A DNA stretch of 64,000 bases from positions 64,375-128,374 of the forward strand of contig WTPW01000856.1 in assembly GCA_009809945.1 (NCBI GenBank), written 5' to 3'. Positions within the stretch are counted from its first letter, which is position 1. The number at the start of each line of letters is the position of its first letter. Made by a program: the position numbers and the translations under genes. The notes beneath the pieces are model-generated. The model had not been told where the DNA came from and did no database searches. It saw only the letters and a program-made list of their open reading frames with translations. Shown piece by piece: positions 10,862-20,520 of this stretch. Source of the stretch: Gigaspora margarita. Lineage: Eukaryota > Glomeromycota > Glomeromycetes > Diversisporales > Gigasporaceae.

Positions 10862-11806
10862 TTTTTTTTTATTTTTTTTTTTTTTTGTATCAAAGTTACC
10901 ACTATGGTATGACGGCATTTATTCAAGCTTCCGGATCAAGGGTGCCTCCAAGGGCACCTGATATTTGTTACATTGATGAGAGTACAACTAGCCACACCTG
11001 CAACTTTTGGTTGCCTATTTAAATAGCCACCCAAAGGTTCTACACTAGCTGCCATACCTGCAACCTGCATACCGGTTATTGTCTATTTAAACCACTTGTA
11101 TCACTGGTACAGTTCTCCGATACATAAGTCAGTCAAGGCCAGTTCCGGATTCTATGTGAACTCCCTTAGGACTAATTTATCCTTGCAGTACACTTGGTAG
11201 AGCAGTCTATCTGTCCCATACAGGTATTACCTACACTTTGGTAATTTATGCTATAGCTTTACCTATATACTTGCAGTCAGGGCTAACTATTAAACCGCTA
11301 CCGTTACCTACTTCTGCCCTTGTGAGGTTCACTCCAATTCCGATACCCACCACAATCTTCTTATTGGTCCTTCCTCAGTATCCCCAAACTTCCAAACCAG
11401 TTAGCCTAGAAGGATCGGTCAGTCTGGCTTTAGGTACTGAATGGGCTCCCTCTCCTTGGTACATGCTGCCAAAATACATGTTCTTTTCCTCTGGTGCGAC
11501 TCCAGTGGCCAGGTTGGTAGATCCCCTCCTCGAGGATCTTGTTATCCAGTTTTTCCAATTGTGGTTAGCACCATCGAAGATCTTTGCTACTTCCTCACTT
11601 GGGGCTTGCAAGTGGGTAACCATTTTCTGATCCTTGGATTTTGTGCGCCCAATAGCTCCAATTCAAGATAGTGTACCAAAGGACCAATGAGGAGAAATAG
11701 TACTATAACACAGATATATTTTCTAAAGCGTTGCTAGTGGGATTTGAACCCTAGATCTGCCGCTTGAGGGTGACAACTTACCAACTTCACTAAGTCACCA
11801 CACTCC
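10862..11806 (-). mobile_element. tRNA-head retroposon (SINE-like), longest head-bearing copy
   Basis: On the minus strand this 945-bp unit starts with a tRNA-like head and ends in an A-rich tail (T-tract at 10,861-10,886 on the plus strand). A perfect 12-bp duplication, AGTAAGTATTAT, flanks it (10,850-10,861 and 11,807-11,818). The body is conspicuously less AT-rich than its surroundings and matches 39,942-40,897 over its length and 4,602-4,901 at its 3' end. Open frames on both strands (e.g. 11,238-11,630 +) are not preserved as one intact ORF between copies, so I treat it as non-coding and dependent on a LINE. Confidence 0.8.
11731..11806 (-). promoter_or_regulatory. tRNA-derived internal pol III promoter (A and B boxes)
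   Basis: Minus strand: a box-A-like GGTGACTTAGTGAAGTTGG lies about 8 bases from the element start. It is followed about 30 bases later by GGTTCAAATCC, an excellent box B. The T-loop context (CTAGGGTTCAAATCCCAC) is tRNA-like, but stems do not close well, so it is a tRNA-derived head rather than a tRNA gene. The copy at 39,942-40,897 keeps box B but has lost box A. Confidence 0.65.
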
Positions 11807-11989
11807 AGTAAGTATTATATTTATATAATTATTATTATATTGTTAAATAATAATATTATTTAAATTATTTTATAAAGTTAGAAAAAGAAAAATATAATAG
11901 TAATATTTTAAAAGTAGCTTTATTTGGTTTTAACTTAGACTATTTAAAAAAAAAAAGATCAATTAAAGAATTCTAACAATTCTTTATTA

Positions 11990-12591
11990 ATGAATCAACA
12001 GAAACCCTTAAAAAAATTATTACCATTACAAATTAATCGACGAATTAAATTATTTACAATTAATATTAAAAATAATATACAATTATTACTTTTAGAACAT
12101 AATACAACTTTTTTAAATATAAAAAAAGTTAATCTTTGATATAATAATAATATAATTGAATTAAATTTTCAACTATTAGCTAAAAATTCCATATCAAACA
12201 AGTATCTTGACTCAATTGTTTATGCTTGTGATGATTCATTAATTTCAAAAGATAATTATGATGATTAACTGCAGTAATATCTGAGATTGATCGTGAACAT
12301 TTAATAAGCCAACAACAAATAAAAATTGATAATCTTATAAGCCAAAAAGTTTTAATCAATTTATTTATTATAGAAAGTATTGAAGATGGTATCTATTGAA
12401 CAATCAAATCAATTTTAAATATTTTAGTATCTTATTTGGTATCTTCTGAACCATGAATTTTAGCTTATAATAATACAATTAAGTTAAAACTCAGAAGGGA
12501 TGGTCAAATAGAATATCAACAAAATTATGTATTAATTACTATATGTATCCTTAATAAAAAAGAATTAGTCTTACTACTGTCTTACTTCTAA
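11990..12591 (+). pseudogene. N-terminal half of a decayed transposon-like protein
   Basis: From an ATG at 11,990 the frame reads MNQQKPLKKLLPLQ, then after a +1 shift near 12,267 a block TAVISEIDREHLISQQQ. It ends with NTIKLKLRRDGQIEYQQNYV and LITICILNKKEL, resembling the (I/L)xxxGDGR...LxxTxxxLN block of a large repeated protein family that I recall from glomeromycete genomes. Three in-frame TGA codons (VNL*YN, GIY*TIK, EP*IL) sit where Trp would fit. The matching C-terminal half is at 16,801-18,610; insertions of about 4 kb separate them. The exact superfamily is uncertain. Confidence 0.55.
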
Positions 12592-13315
12592 AAAATCAGT
12601 ACAGGTATATTAATTTAAGGGTTTTAAAATTTAGTGCACCTGTACTGCAATGCACCTCCTTTATGTTTCTCAAAATTTTACTAGAGTAACTTCTATTGTA
12701 CTTTTAACAAATACCGTACTGCACTGAGCAAAAGACCCCAGGTCTAATACAAAATCCCTGGTCAAAAACTTACAAAGTACCCACAGGTATCTCATTCAGT
12801 AACGGGTATTTTGTGCAGTGGGGTCTTTTGACAGGGGTATTTTGCGTAGAAGTATTTGTTTGGTGTCATACGGATTACCGGTAATCAATCAAAACTATTA
12901 AAGTATCGCACAAATATTGCACTTATTTTTCTAATTTTTTTTTAATTGAAAACAGTTCATCAGAACTGTTTCAAAATGGCTATATTTGAATTTTTGCCAG
13001 AGTTCTAAAAAAATTGCTTTTTTTTTTTAAAGAAAAAAATAAAATAATCGCTTTTTTTAGTTGTGCGCAGTATTTAAAAAAATTGTTTTTTAGAATGCGA
13101 ATTAGTGCAGAAGAGAAGCAAGCCAATGGAGGAACCTGTTAAGCCTAGTCATCCTTATGGTTGGGCTTGTAATAGAATTGTTTCACCTTCGCTACACGCG
13201 TTCTAACAGCGATCATCCCAGTATGTTAAAAGAAAATAAAATTGGTTCGCCTTTTTTTTTATCTAAAAAAGGGTTTCTTATCGCAGCCTATTTTTTTAAT
13301 AGTTAAATTACATTG

Positions 13316-13449
13316 TTGCGGTTTGCATAATTTTGTGACCCCTATGATTAATTTTTTTTATTGATTGCGATCACGATTGCTAGCAATAATGATCACATTT
13401 AAACATAAAAAAATTAATCATAGGGGTCACAAAATTATGCAAACTGCAA
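13316..13449. mobile_element. Small hairpin MITE inside the pogo element
   Basis: Arms of about 45 bp, left TTGCGGTTTGCATAATTTTG and its complement at the right (ending CAAACTGCAA), enclose a loop of about 45 bp. It encodes nothing. The target duplication is not clear. Confidence 0.6.
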
Positions 13450-13908
13450 TAAATCAAGTTCTTCTAAAACTATGCATTCTTCATCTCTGCATATTTTTGA
13501 TAATAAATAAAAATCTTATACTGGTATATCGATATACTATTTTTAAATATATTTTAGATTGCAAAATTCGTGATAAATGTATAAAAGGTACGTTAAATTA
13601 TTTTATTTTTTTCAAATTATTTTTTTTTATTTTAAGTTTTTTTTTAATTCATTTAATTTCAATTCCATTTGATAGCAATATCTAACATTAAGCTTTTTAT
13701 TTATTTAATCGATACCAAATATGGCCTCAATTTTCAATTTATTACAAAATAAAATGCCTTTATGTTGACCCTTTCTATTCTATTTCTATAGCAATAACTA
13801 ATTTGCTTTCGATTCATTTCTGATTCCTATTATATAATAATGAAGAAATATTTATTATAGTATTTCGAAAAAGCTTTTTAGAAGCTATAACCCTACTTAC
13901 CAATTGAA

Positions 13909-15543
13909 TTAATTCCAGTTTTGAATAATATTTGGTTCTTCACCTTCTTCATAATAATTACCGTAAGCTAATCCATTTTCATTCGTATTTTCACTTTCAT
14001 CTTGACCTTCATTTTCACTTTCCTCACTTTTACTCTGACCTTCATTTTCACTTCGATCTTCAGTTTCACTTTCATTCTAACCTTCACTTTTACCTTGGCT
14101 TTCACTTCTACTTTGATCTTCACTTTCGTCTTCGCTTTCGTTTTCGCCTTCATCATTTTCTTTATTTTCTTTAAATTCTTCTAGGTTTTCAATTCCTCGT
14201 CCTGAATTTGTTGTATTACTAACTCGTGCAAAATCAAAAATTAAATCGTTCTCGGCTCCATCTATCACATTTGAGATTCCACAACACTTAAAGGACTTTC
14301 TGACTAAATTAATATCAATAGCTTCCCAAGCTTCCTTTACCTAATTAGCAACTAAAGAATAAGAAGGATGCTTCAATTTTCCCGCCTTAGTATATTCCTT
14401 AATTCCTTCATCAAACCACTGATTATAGATCTTTCGTATCTATTCAAATTATTATTAAAAATTAATTATAAATAAAGCATAATAATAATAAGAAAAAAAA
14501 AATACATTTGCTTTAAATGGCTTGTTTAGAGCAACATCAAGAGGTTGTAAGCGAGAAGTTAAACCCTTAGGAATTACGCTAAGTCAATACGTTTTTCACC
14601 AAAGTGATGTTTGACAAGATCCGTCGTATGACCAGCAAATAAATCCAAAATCAACAAAGAGCGTGGATTGTTTCCGGGTCGTGCTCGTCGAGTCCAAATA
14701 TTTTCTATCCACTATAACATTTCATATTTGTTCATTCATCCCGAAGGATTAGCACATACAAAGATACTATAAGAAAATTCTTCATGAGGTATATTCACTA
14801 GCTTAAAAATAATTAAAGGCAGAAGTTTAGTACCATTTGCCAAACAGGCTAAAAAGACAGTGAAGTTTGAATGTTCGTGCCTGGTAAATGCAAGTGCAAT
14901 AGTTTTGGTGCCTTTTTTTCAATAGTAGTGTTGTTTGTCATATTAAAAGCTACGGCCATTTCGTCTATATTACCGATTAATGATAGGGGATAATTATATT
15001 TACGACGCTTAAAAAGTACAAGAGATAAGAATTCATGTTGATCTTTAAGATAGGTTTCAGGAAGATGTTGAACAGTGGTGGTGCGCCTTCGGTTTACCAA
15101 ATTATTTCTTGACATAAACCCATCTACCCACTTTTGTGAAAATTTGTGATTTTCAATCCCTCCATATTTTTCTTTAAAACGAGAAGTAGTACAAAGAGTA
15201 CGAGCCTTTGCTTGAATCATGTACTGACTAACAGTTTTTTGTTAAGATCAAAGCTCCTCAAACCACTTCATTAATTCAATTTCAAGTTCAGGGTATTTTG
15301 CTTTAGCACCAACCGACAACTTTTGAATATATGGTGCAGCTTTTATAAGCTTTGATTTTTTACTGATCTAGTCACGAAGTTGTTTTGTTTCTATTTGAAA
15401 TTCTTCAGTGGTTGAGTGTTTACTATGTTCTTTTTTATAGTAAGCGATTATCATTAATTTTCACGGGCCGACCAAGATCTTTTTTTTTTTTTTGTTAATC
15501 GAGATAGCGCACATCGAGCCTTAAAATTTCCACGGACACCCAT
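13909..15543 (-). pseudogene. pogo/Tigger transposase (CENP-B-type HTH plus DDE_1), pseudogene
   Basis: Translation starts MGVRGNFKARCALSRL at 15,543. It runs through QLRD*ISKKSKLIKAAPYIQ, ELMKWFEEL and KFSQKWVDGFMSRNNL (CENP-B/HTH_Psq-like DNA binding), then a DDE_1 core: SLIGNIDEM (first Asp), LLILDLFAGH (second Asp) and SRLQPLDVALNKPF (third Asp). A 66-bp intron (14,440-14,505, GT...AG) precedes IRKIYNQWFDEGIKEYTK. The C-terminus is a Ser/Glu/Asp-rich repeat tail ending IIQNWN at 13,909. Length without the intron is about 520 codons, normal for the family. At least seven in-frame stops plus frameshifts kill it, but all three catalytic Asp codons survive. Confidence 0.85.
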
Positions 15544-16084
15544 TATGAGAATGTTCTTTGACTTTTATTAAATATTAGTAGCAGTATTAGTTCTATAAGA
15601 TGCGAAAATTAATGCTAGTAATACTAATGTGTTTGTATAGAATATGAGCATCTTTTTCAATTTTTTTTTGACTATTTTTCCCCCAGATTGACTTTTACAT
15701 TTCACAGACCTGTAAAAGTTCTTCTGGTGGAATTAGATAATAATAACACTGCTGTACGTAGTGCTAGCAGGTGTGTATGCTTTATCGTTTTCTTTTTTTT
15801 TCTTGAAAAATTATTGTTCTTCGATTTTTTTTAAAGGAAAAAAAGTTTTTGTAGATTCTAAAGTTTTTTTCGCTTCTCGGTTCTTTTATATTATTTGTAC
15901 AATGCTGCTTTATGTCATGTATAAGACCCTCGCATATAAAATACCCCTACACAAAATACTGGGATGTCACACAGACTAATACCAGTAGTTGCTATGTTGC
16001 ACTAAGACTATTGTGTCGTGATTACAATCACGTTCATTTTTTTTTAGCATTCGTCTTATGAAAATTCATTAATTAGGACGAAAA

Positions 16085-16325
16085 AATTATCTTATTAATA
16101 ATAATATAATTTTTTTTTAATAAAAAAAAAAGAGATTTTTTAAAAATAATATAATGGTGATTTTTTTTTAATAAAAAAAAAAGCAATTTTAAAAATAATA
16201 TATTATATAATATAATTTTTTTTTAATAAAAAAAAAGCGTTTTTTAAAAATAATATAATTTTTTTTTTAATAAAAAAAAAAAACTGATTTTTAAAAAATG
16301 ATTTTTAAAAATATTTTAGTATTTT
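16085..16325. repeat. Tandem A/T repeat, about 55-bp unit
   Basis: Four to five units of the form AATATAATTTTTTTTTAATA, an A-run, a short variable word (GAGA, GCAA, GCG, AACTGA), then TTTTTAAAAATAATATAAT. Each unit can fold on its own T-run/A-run. It lies inside the right part of the pogo element. Confidence 0.7.
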
Positions 16326-16596
16326 AGTTTATTAAATATGGTATATAGGTTAAGGTTGCTCTCAAGCACCAACACCTCGATCACTAGCAAATCTCATTGA
16401 GAAAGATGCAATATACCTGGGTCTTTTACAAAATCCTAGATCAAATAATTGCAAAGTACCCGGGTATTATACTTGGTGAAAAAAATATGCTATGTAAAAT
16501 ACCCAGATCTCTTGCATGAGGGGTACTCAGAAAGGGGATCTTTTGCTCAGTGTGGTACGGTAATGCTCTTCTTGCGATTTTACTATAATTTAATAA

Positions 16597-16641
16597 CTCC
16601 AATTCTAATTCTAACTCTAACTCTAACCCTAACCCTAATCA
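16597..16641. repeat. Interstitial telomere-like (CTAACC)n tract
   Basis: About seven hexamers grade from CTAATT and CTAACT to CTAACCCTAACCCTAA on the plus strand, i.e. TTAGGG repeats on the minus strand. The tract is just outside the pogo right end and inside the outer inverted-repeat element. Confidence 0.65.
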
Positions 16642-16800
16642 TTGTTTGTATTTGTTACTATAGAGTGCACTACAGTGCAGGGTGCACTAAATTATTAAAC
16701 CTTTAATTTAATTAATATATATATTGTATTATATTTATTTAAATACAATTAATAATATTAATTAATTAAATTAATTATAGTATTTGTTTTTATATTGGAA

Positions 16801-18610
16801 CTAAAAAATAGGAGCTCCTTGCAACAGCTTTTAGTTTATTTACTGAAGAATTAGCTGATTTATTACAAAACAGGTTTTATAATTTAAATAGCAATAAATA
16901 GTTTATAAACTTTTGGTTTTCAAGTGATTAGAAGTTTGCTACTTTAGTTATAGGTATTAATGCACTAACTTCTAATTTTTTTTGTCTTTATTGCAATTAT
17001 GATAAAAATACACAATAGGATATGAATCAAACTTGGGCTAATTCAGTTAATACCAAAGGCAGTATTGTCACAGAACAGTTTTGAACAATAATTTGAACAA
17101 TTTTGAACAATTAAATAAAGTAAAATTACTTAAAATTTTATTAAAATAACCTATTTTAATTTTAACTGGAATGTGTTTAGCACCTAAAAAAATATATAGT
17201 TATATATTTTTTAAATAGATTTATTAATTATTAAAGTCTGAACAGGCTTTGGACAATCTTGGATATTTGAACAATTTTGGGGATCTGTTAAAGCCAGGTG
17301 CTATCATGTGACTAACATCCAATCAAATTGTAAATTTTGATCATCATGAATCAGCCTGACGAGACAAAAACAAAAAAAAAAAGTGAAAAAATATCAAAGT
17401 TACAAGAAATGAGTATCTAAACCTGTCTTGGAGCATTAATAAAAAATGTCAAAAAGGCAATTTTATCTATATGATATCTCTAACTCTAGCTCCTAACCAA
17501 CCTTTACTCTAATTTTAATTAAATAATAAAAAAACATATAAAGGCACCTGGCTTTAACGGTCCCCAATTTTGGACATAAACAAGCCAAAAAAGGCTATGG
17601 ACAGCCAAATGTACAACAATGCCAAAAGTATGTTTTTTTTTAAAATATTAAAGGTAAGACCTTGCTTTTATCTTTATTAAATTTAATAGAAACTTTTTAC
17701 AGTACAGAAAGAAATTTCATTTTTTTAAATTTAATGCTAAGAATAAAAACTCAAACATATATATAAGTAAACCTAAATACTTATCTGTGGCCTAAACCTA
17801 AAAGGTATATTTTTTAAATTAAACAATGATTAGTTATTTTAGTATTAATAAATAACTTTAATTTTAATAATAGGACATAAATATCCAAACCTTTTACCTT
17901 GTATTCTATTGAATTATTTAATATTACAAATTAGTAATATCTTGTTAAAATGTTTTTTTTATAATCTTATGAATGATCTATATTTTAACTGCTTACCAAA
18001 TTTTGCAAATATGTCTATTTAGCAATATATTGAGTTGTTAATAAAATTAATTGGTGTAAATTTTCGATTTTATAATCCTAAGACACCTGGAACAAAATTT
18101 AAATAGATACCATTAATGGGCCCTGCAAAGAAGATAATATTAAAAAATTTTCAGTTGCTTTTTTTATTGCTAGACAATAAAAAAAAGATATTGAGCAGTT
18201 ATAGAAAAGATTTTTAAAACTTAATTATATAATGCAAGAAAAAGATCCATCTGATAATACAATTAAACTCTTTGAGATATATGCACAAGATTGAATCAAA
18301 GACTTTCACTGATCTACTCAAAAAACTCATGATGGAAAAATCAAACAACTGGGACTTTATAACTAGTTAGATGTTAGTCCATATATGCATATTTTTGCAT
18401 ATTATATTTCACAATTTATATATAGTTTAAAAAAAAATTTATCTTTGTGATTTTTTACTATGTCTAGTTTGAAATGAAAGAACCATGACCAAGTAAGGTT
18501 TTTAATTTGAAATTTAATTTTATATTGTTTATTTAACTTTTTTTTTTAAAAGTTCAATTATTTTTTGAAAGAACCACAATGGGTGGTAGACAAAAGAATT
18601 TACCTATATA
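16801..18610 (+). pseudogene. C-terminal half of the decayed transposon-like protein
   Basis: Blocks in order: FSLFTEELADLLQNRFYNLN; FINFWFSSD*KFATLVIGIN; SNFFCLYCNYDKN (a CxxC pair); KKFSVAFFIARQ; LKLNYIMQEKDPSDNTIKLF; HDGKIKQLGLYN; LDVSPYMHIFAYYISQFIYS; KNHDQVRF; then VQLFFERTTMGG after a gap. The WFSSDxK...FxxxC and SPYMHIF...HxxxxxI pattern is one I associate with a high-copy transposon-like family of glomeromycetes and hydra, but I cannot name the superfamily with confidence. Stops are TAG, TGA and TAA at positions suiting Trp or Gln. It is interrupted by a MITE at 17,280-17,564. It continues the N-terminal half at 11,990-12,591. Confidence 0.55.
17280..17564. mobile_element. MITE, 285 bp, 8-bp TSD
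   Basis: Termini GGGATCTGTTAAAGCCAGGT and, inverted, GGGACCGTTAAAGCCAGGTG are flanked by a perfect 8-bp duplication CAATTTTG (17,272-17,279 and 17,565-17,572). An 8-bp TSD suggests hAT mobilisation. It sits inside the transposon-like pseudogene. Confidence 0.75.
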
Positions 18611-18973
18611 TAATATATAATATATGTGTACACAAAAATAGACAATTGTATTTTCAAATCTACAAAACTCCAGTTTGTTATAAACAAAAAAAATCAATAT
18701 TGACTAAAATTATGTATTAGCAATACTGTATGTATTTGGGTGTCAAAGCAAAAATAATAAAAGCTTGAAATTATTAGACAAGAACAGTTTATTGCAATTT
18801 TTAATATTTGAAGGTTGCAGCCAATATAACAATTCAGAAGTTTAGATAAGAATAAGGATATCAATAATTATATCAAAGAATATCAACTTAAAGTGGTAAT
18901 ATATAACAGGCATGTGATTCTCAGCAATGCAGATTTCAAATTAGATGTGTAAAAAATAGTGCATCCTCATTAT
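18611..18973. other. Spacer, no gene seen
   Basis: AT-rich, with a TATAATATATAATATATG stretch near 18,610. No conserved motif. Confidence 0.4.
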
Positions 18974-20228
18974 CAGTCTATCGAGATGTTGCATTTAAAT
19001 TTTTTATTATATAAATTTATATTAAAAATATATAAAATTACTATCATATATAACTTTAAAGCCAAGATTCTTTGGATTTACAAACCAATTATTTTCAAAT
19101 TTTGAGATTAAGTATATTAAGAATAGTAGAATAAAATCATTTAGACCAATTTTTTAAATTTCTATAAAAATTGAAGATTTTACTAATAAATTTTATGAAA
19201 AAAAATTTGTTAAATCTGAAACTATATTTATGTTTAAAATTTTATACTAAACAAAAGTTTACTTAGGCCACTTAAACTAATAAAATTGGTTCTCATAACC
19301 CGGCCGGGTCACTTTTTTTGAAAAGTTAAAAATTTTTGTTATAATAAAATTTTTTTTGAAAAAAGAATTTATAAAAATTTTTATATTAAAAAAATTTTTA
19401 AATATAATATTTTTTGCCAGCCGGCTGGGTCCTATTTGCTTGTCCCATGTTATGAGAACCAACTAATTTAATTTGCGTGGCCTTAGATGACAAATTGGTT
19501 ATCTTAATAAAAAAAAGGTTTGTAATATACTAAAGCTAAAATTTTAAAATTTCTATATATAACTTTTTTTTTGTTAAAAAAATTTAGTTTAGGCTTGTAA
19601 GTAAAATTGTTTAGCATAAAATTTTATGACAATAATAAAGAATAGAATTCAATTTTTTAAACATTTTACTAAGTAAAAAATTGAATCAAAGTTTTTTACA
19701 AAAAAAAAAGATTTTTTTTACAAAAACTTTGATTCAATTTTTTACTTAGTAAAATATTTAAAAAATTGAATTCTATCCTTTATTATTGTTATAAAATTTC
19801 ATGCTAAACAATTTTACTTACAAGCCCAAACTAGATTTTTTTAACAAAAAAAAAGTTGTATATAGAAATTTTGAAATTTTTAGCTTTAGTATATAGCAAA
19901 CTTTTTTTTTATTAAGACAACCAATTTTGTCATCTAAGCAAACTTTGCTTAGCATAAAATTTTACATATATAATTATAGTTTCAGATTTAACAAAAATTT
20001 CTTTTTCATAAAATTTTATTAGTAAAATCTTCAATTTTTATAGAAATTTAAAAAACTGTTCTTATTTTATTCTACTATTTTTGATATACTTAAAATTTGA
20101 AAATAATTGGGTTGTAAATCCAAAAAAATCTTGGCTTTAAAGTTATATAGTAATTTTATATGTTTTTAATATAAATTTATATAGTAAAAAATTTAGGGTG
20201 TGATATAGTATGATATCTCGATAGACTG
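18974..20228. mobile_element. Large palindromic element (about 1.25 kb), CAGTCTATCGAGAT ends
   Basis: The two halves are inverted copies of about 520 bp, meeting near 19,710 (the centre lies in an A/T run). Ends read CAGTCTATCGAGATGTTG and, inverted, CAGTCTATCGAGATATCA. The right end is followed by TA; the left is preceded by TAT, so a TA target is possible. The halves are equal except for the 215-bp insertion 19,267-19,481 in the left arm. It encodes nothing. Confidence 0.75.
19267..19481. mobile_element. Nested foldback MITE, 215 bp, 5-bp TSD
   Basis: Ends GCCACTTAAACTAATAAAA and, inverted, GCCACGCAAATTAAATTAG both continue into TTGGTTCTCATAAC. The flanking duplication is CTTAG (19,262-19,266 and 19,482-19,486). 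The opposite arm of the host palindrome (about 19,935-19,955) keeps a single CTTAG without insertion, so it serves as an empty-site reference. Confidence 0.8.
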
Positions 20229-20509
20229 TACCAGTATGATCACATTTCTTGTGAAACATGAAATGTGTATAGGGATGGTTGGAATTGACTTTATGTGTGT
20301 CGCTTATGCTGATTTTCTCAGAATCCTTTTATGGTAAAAGCTATAATTCTCGTTTATCCATTATTGGAAAGAAATTAAGTTTTTAATTCGAATAATATAA
20401 TTTATTAGGTGTGTCATTATGATGAAATAGTTACATCGTTTTCTGTTAATCGTTATTTGAAAAGTGGTATATGTATGTACATATATAGCATACTAAAAAA
20501 AATAAAATT
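20229..20509. other. Spacer, no gene seen
   Basis: AT-rich. The stretch GATCACATTTCTTGTGAAAC near 20,238 resembles GATCATGTTTCTTGTGTAAT near 22,092, beyond the retroposon; the meaning is unclear. Confidence 0.35.
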
Positions 20510-20520
20510 TACGATTAATC

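Larger units (their letters stand above)
12714..16560. mobile_element. pogo/Tigger-type DNA transposon, 3.85 kb, dead
   Basis: Imperfect terminal repeats of about 25 bp, CCGTACTGCACTGAGCAAAA at the left and CCGTACCACACTGAGCAAAA inverted at the right, are flanked by TA (12,712-12,713 and 16,561-16,562). The subterminal GGTCT...ACAAAATCC...CAAAGTACCC block occurs in the same orientation at both ends (12,735-12,790 and 16,420-16,462). The interior holds a transposase pseudogene on the minus strand and a 134-bp MITE. TA duplication plus a CENP-B/DDE_1 transposase place it in the Tc1/mariner superfamily, pogo branch. Confidence 0.75.
12606..16712. repeat. Outer inverted-repeat element split by the pogo insertion
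   Basis: Left sequence with TTTAGTGCACCTGTACTGCA (about 12,632-12,652) reappears inverted at about 16,655-16,700 (TTTAGTGCACCCTGCACTGT read on the minus strand), both flanked by an A/T-rich TTAATTTAA stretch. Removing the TA-flanked element 12,714-16,560 leaves about 260 bp, a typical small TIR element, with the CTAACCC-type hexamers in its remaining interior. No clear target duplication was found. Confidence 0.45.

Noticed and set aside
11238..11671. Open frames over the retroposon body, with a counterpart at 40,313-40,615
   Set aside because: The frames are antisense to the A tail, are not intact in both copies, and similarity is at DNA level; treated as non-coding.
11731..11806. tRNA gene on the minus strand
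   Set aside because: Box A and B match, but acceptor, D and T stems do not close and the sequence continues as a repeated 0.95-kb unit; it is a tRNA-derived retroposon head.
13932..14184. Phe/His/Leu-rich frames on the plus strand
   Set aside because: Shadows of the Ser/Glu repeat tail of the pogo transposase on the opposite strand.
12735..16562. LTR retrotransposon, because similar blocks lie in the same orientation near 12,735 and 16,420
   Set aside because: The outermost 25 bp are inverted, TA flanks them and the interior encodes a pogo transposase; the direct blocks are subterminal repeats.
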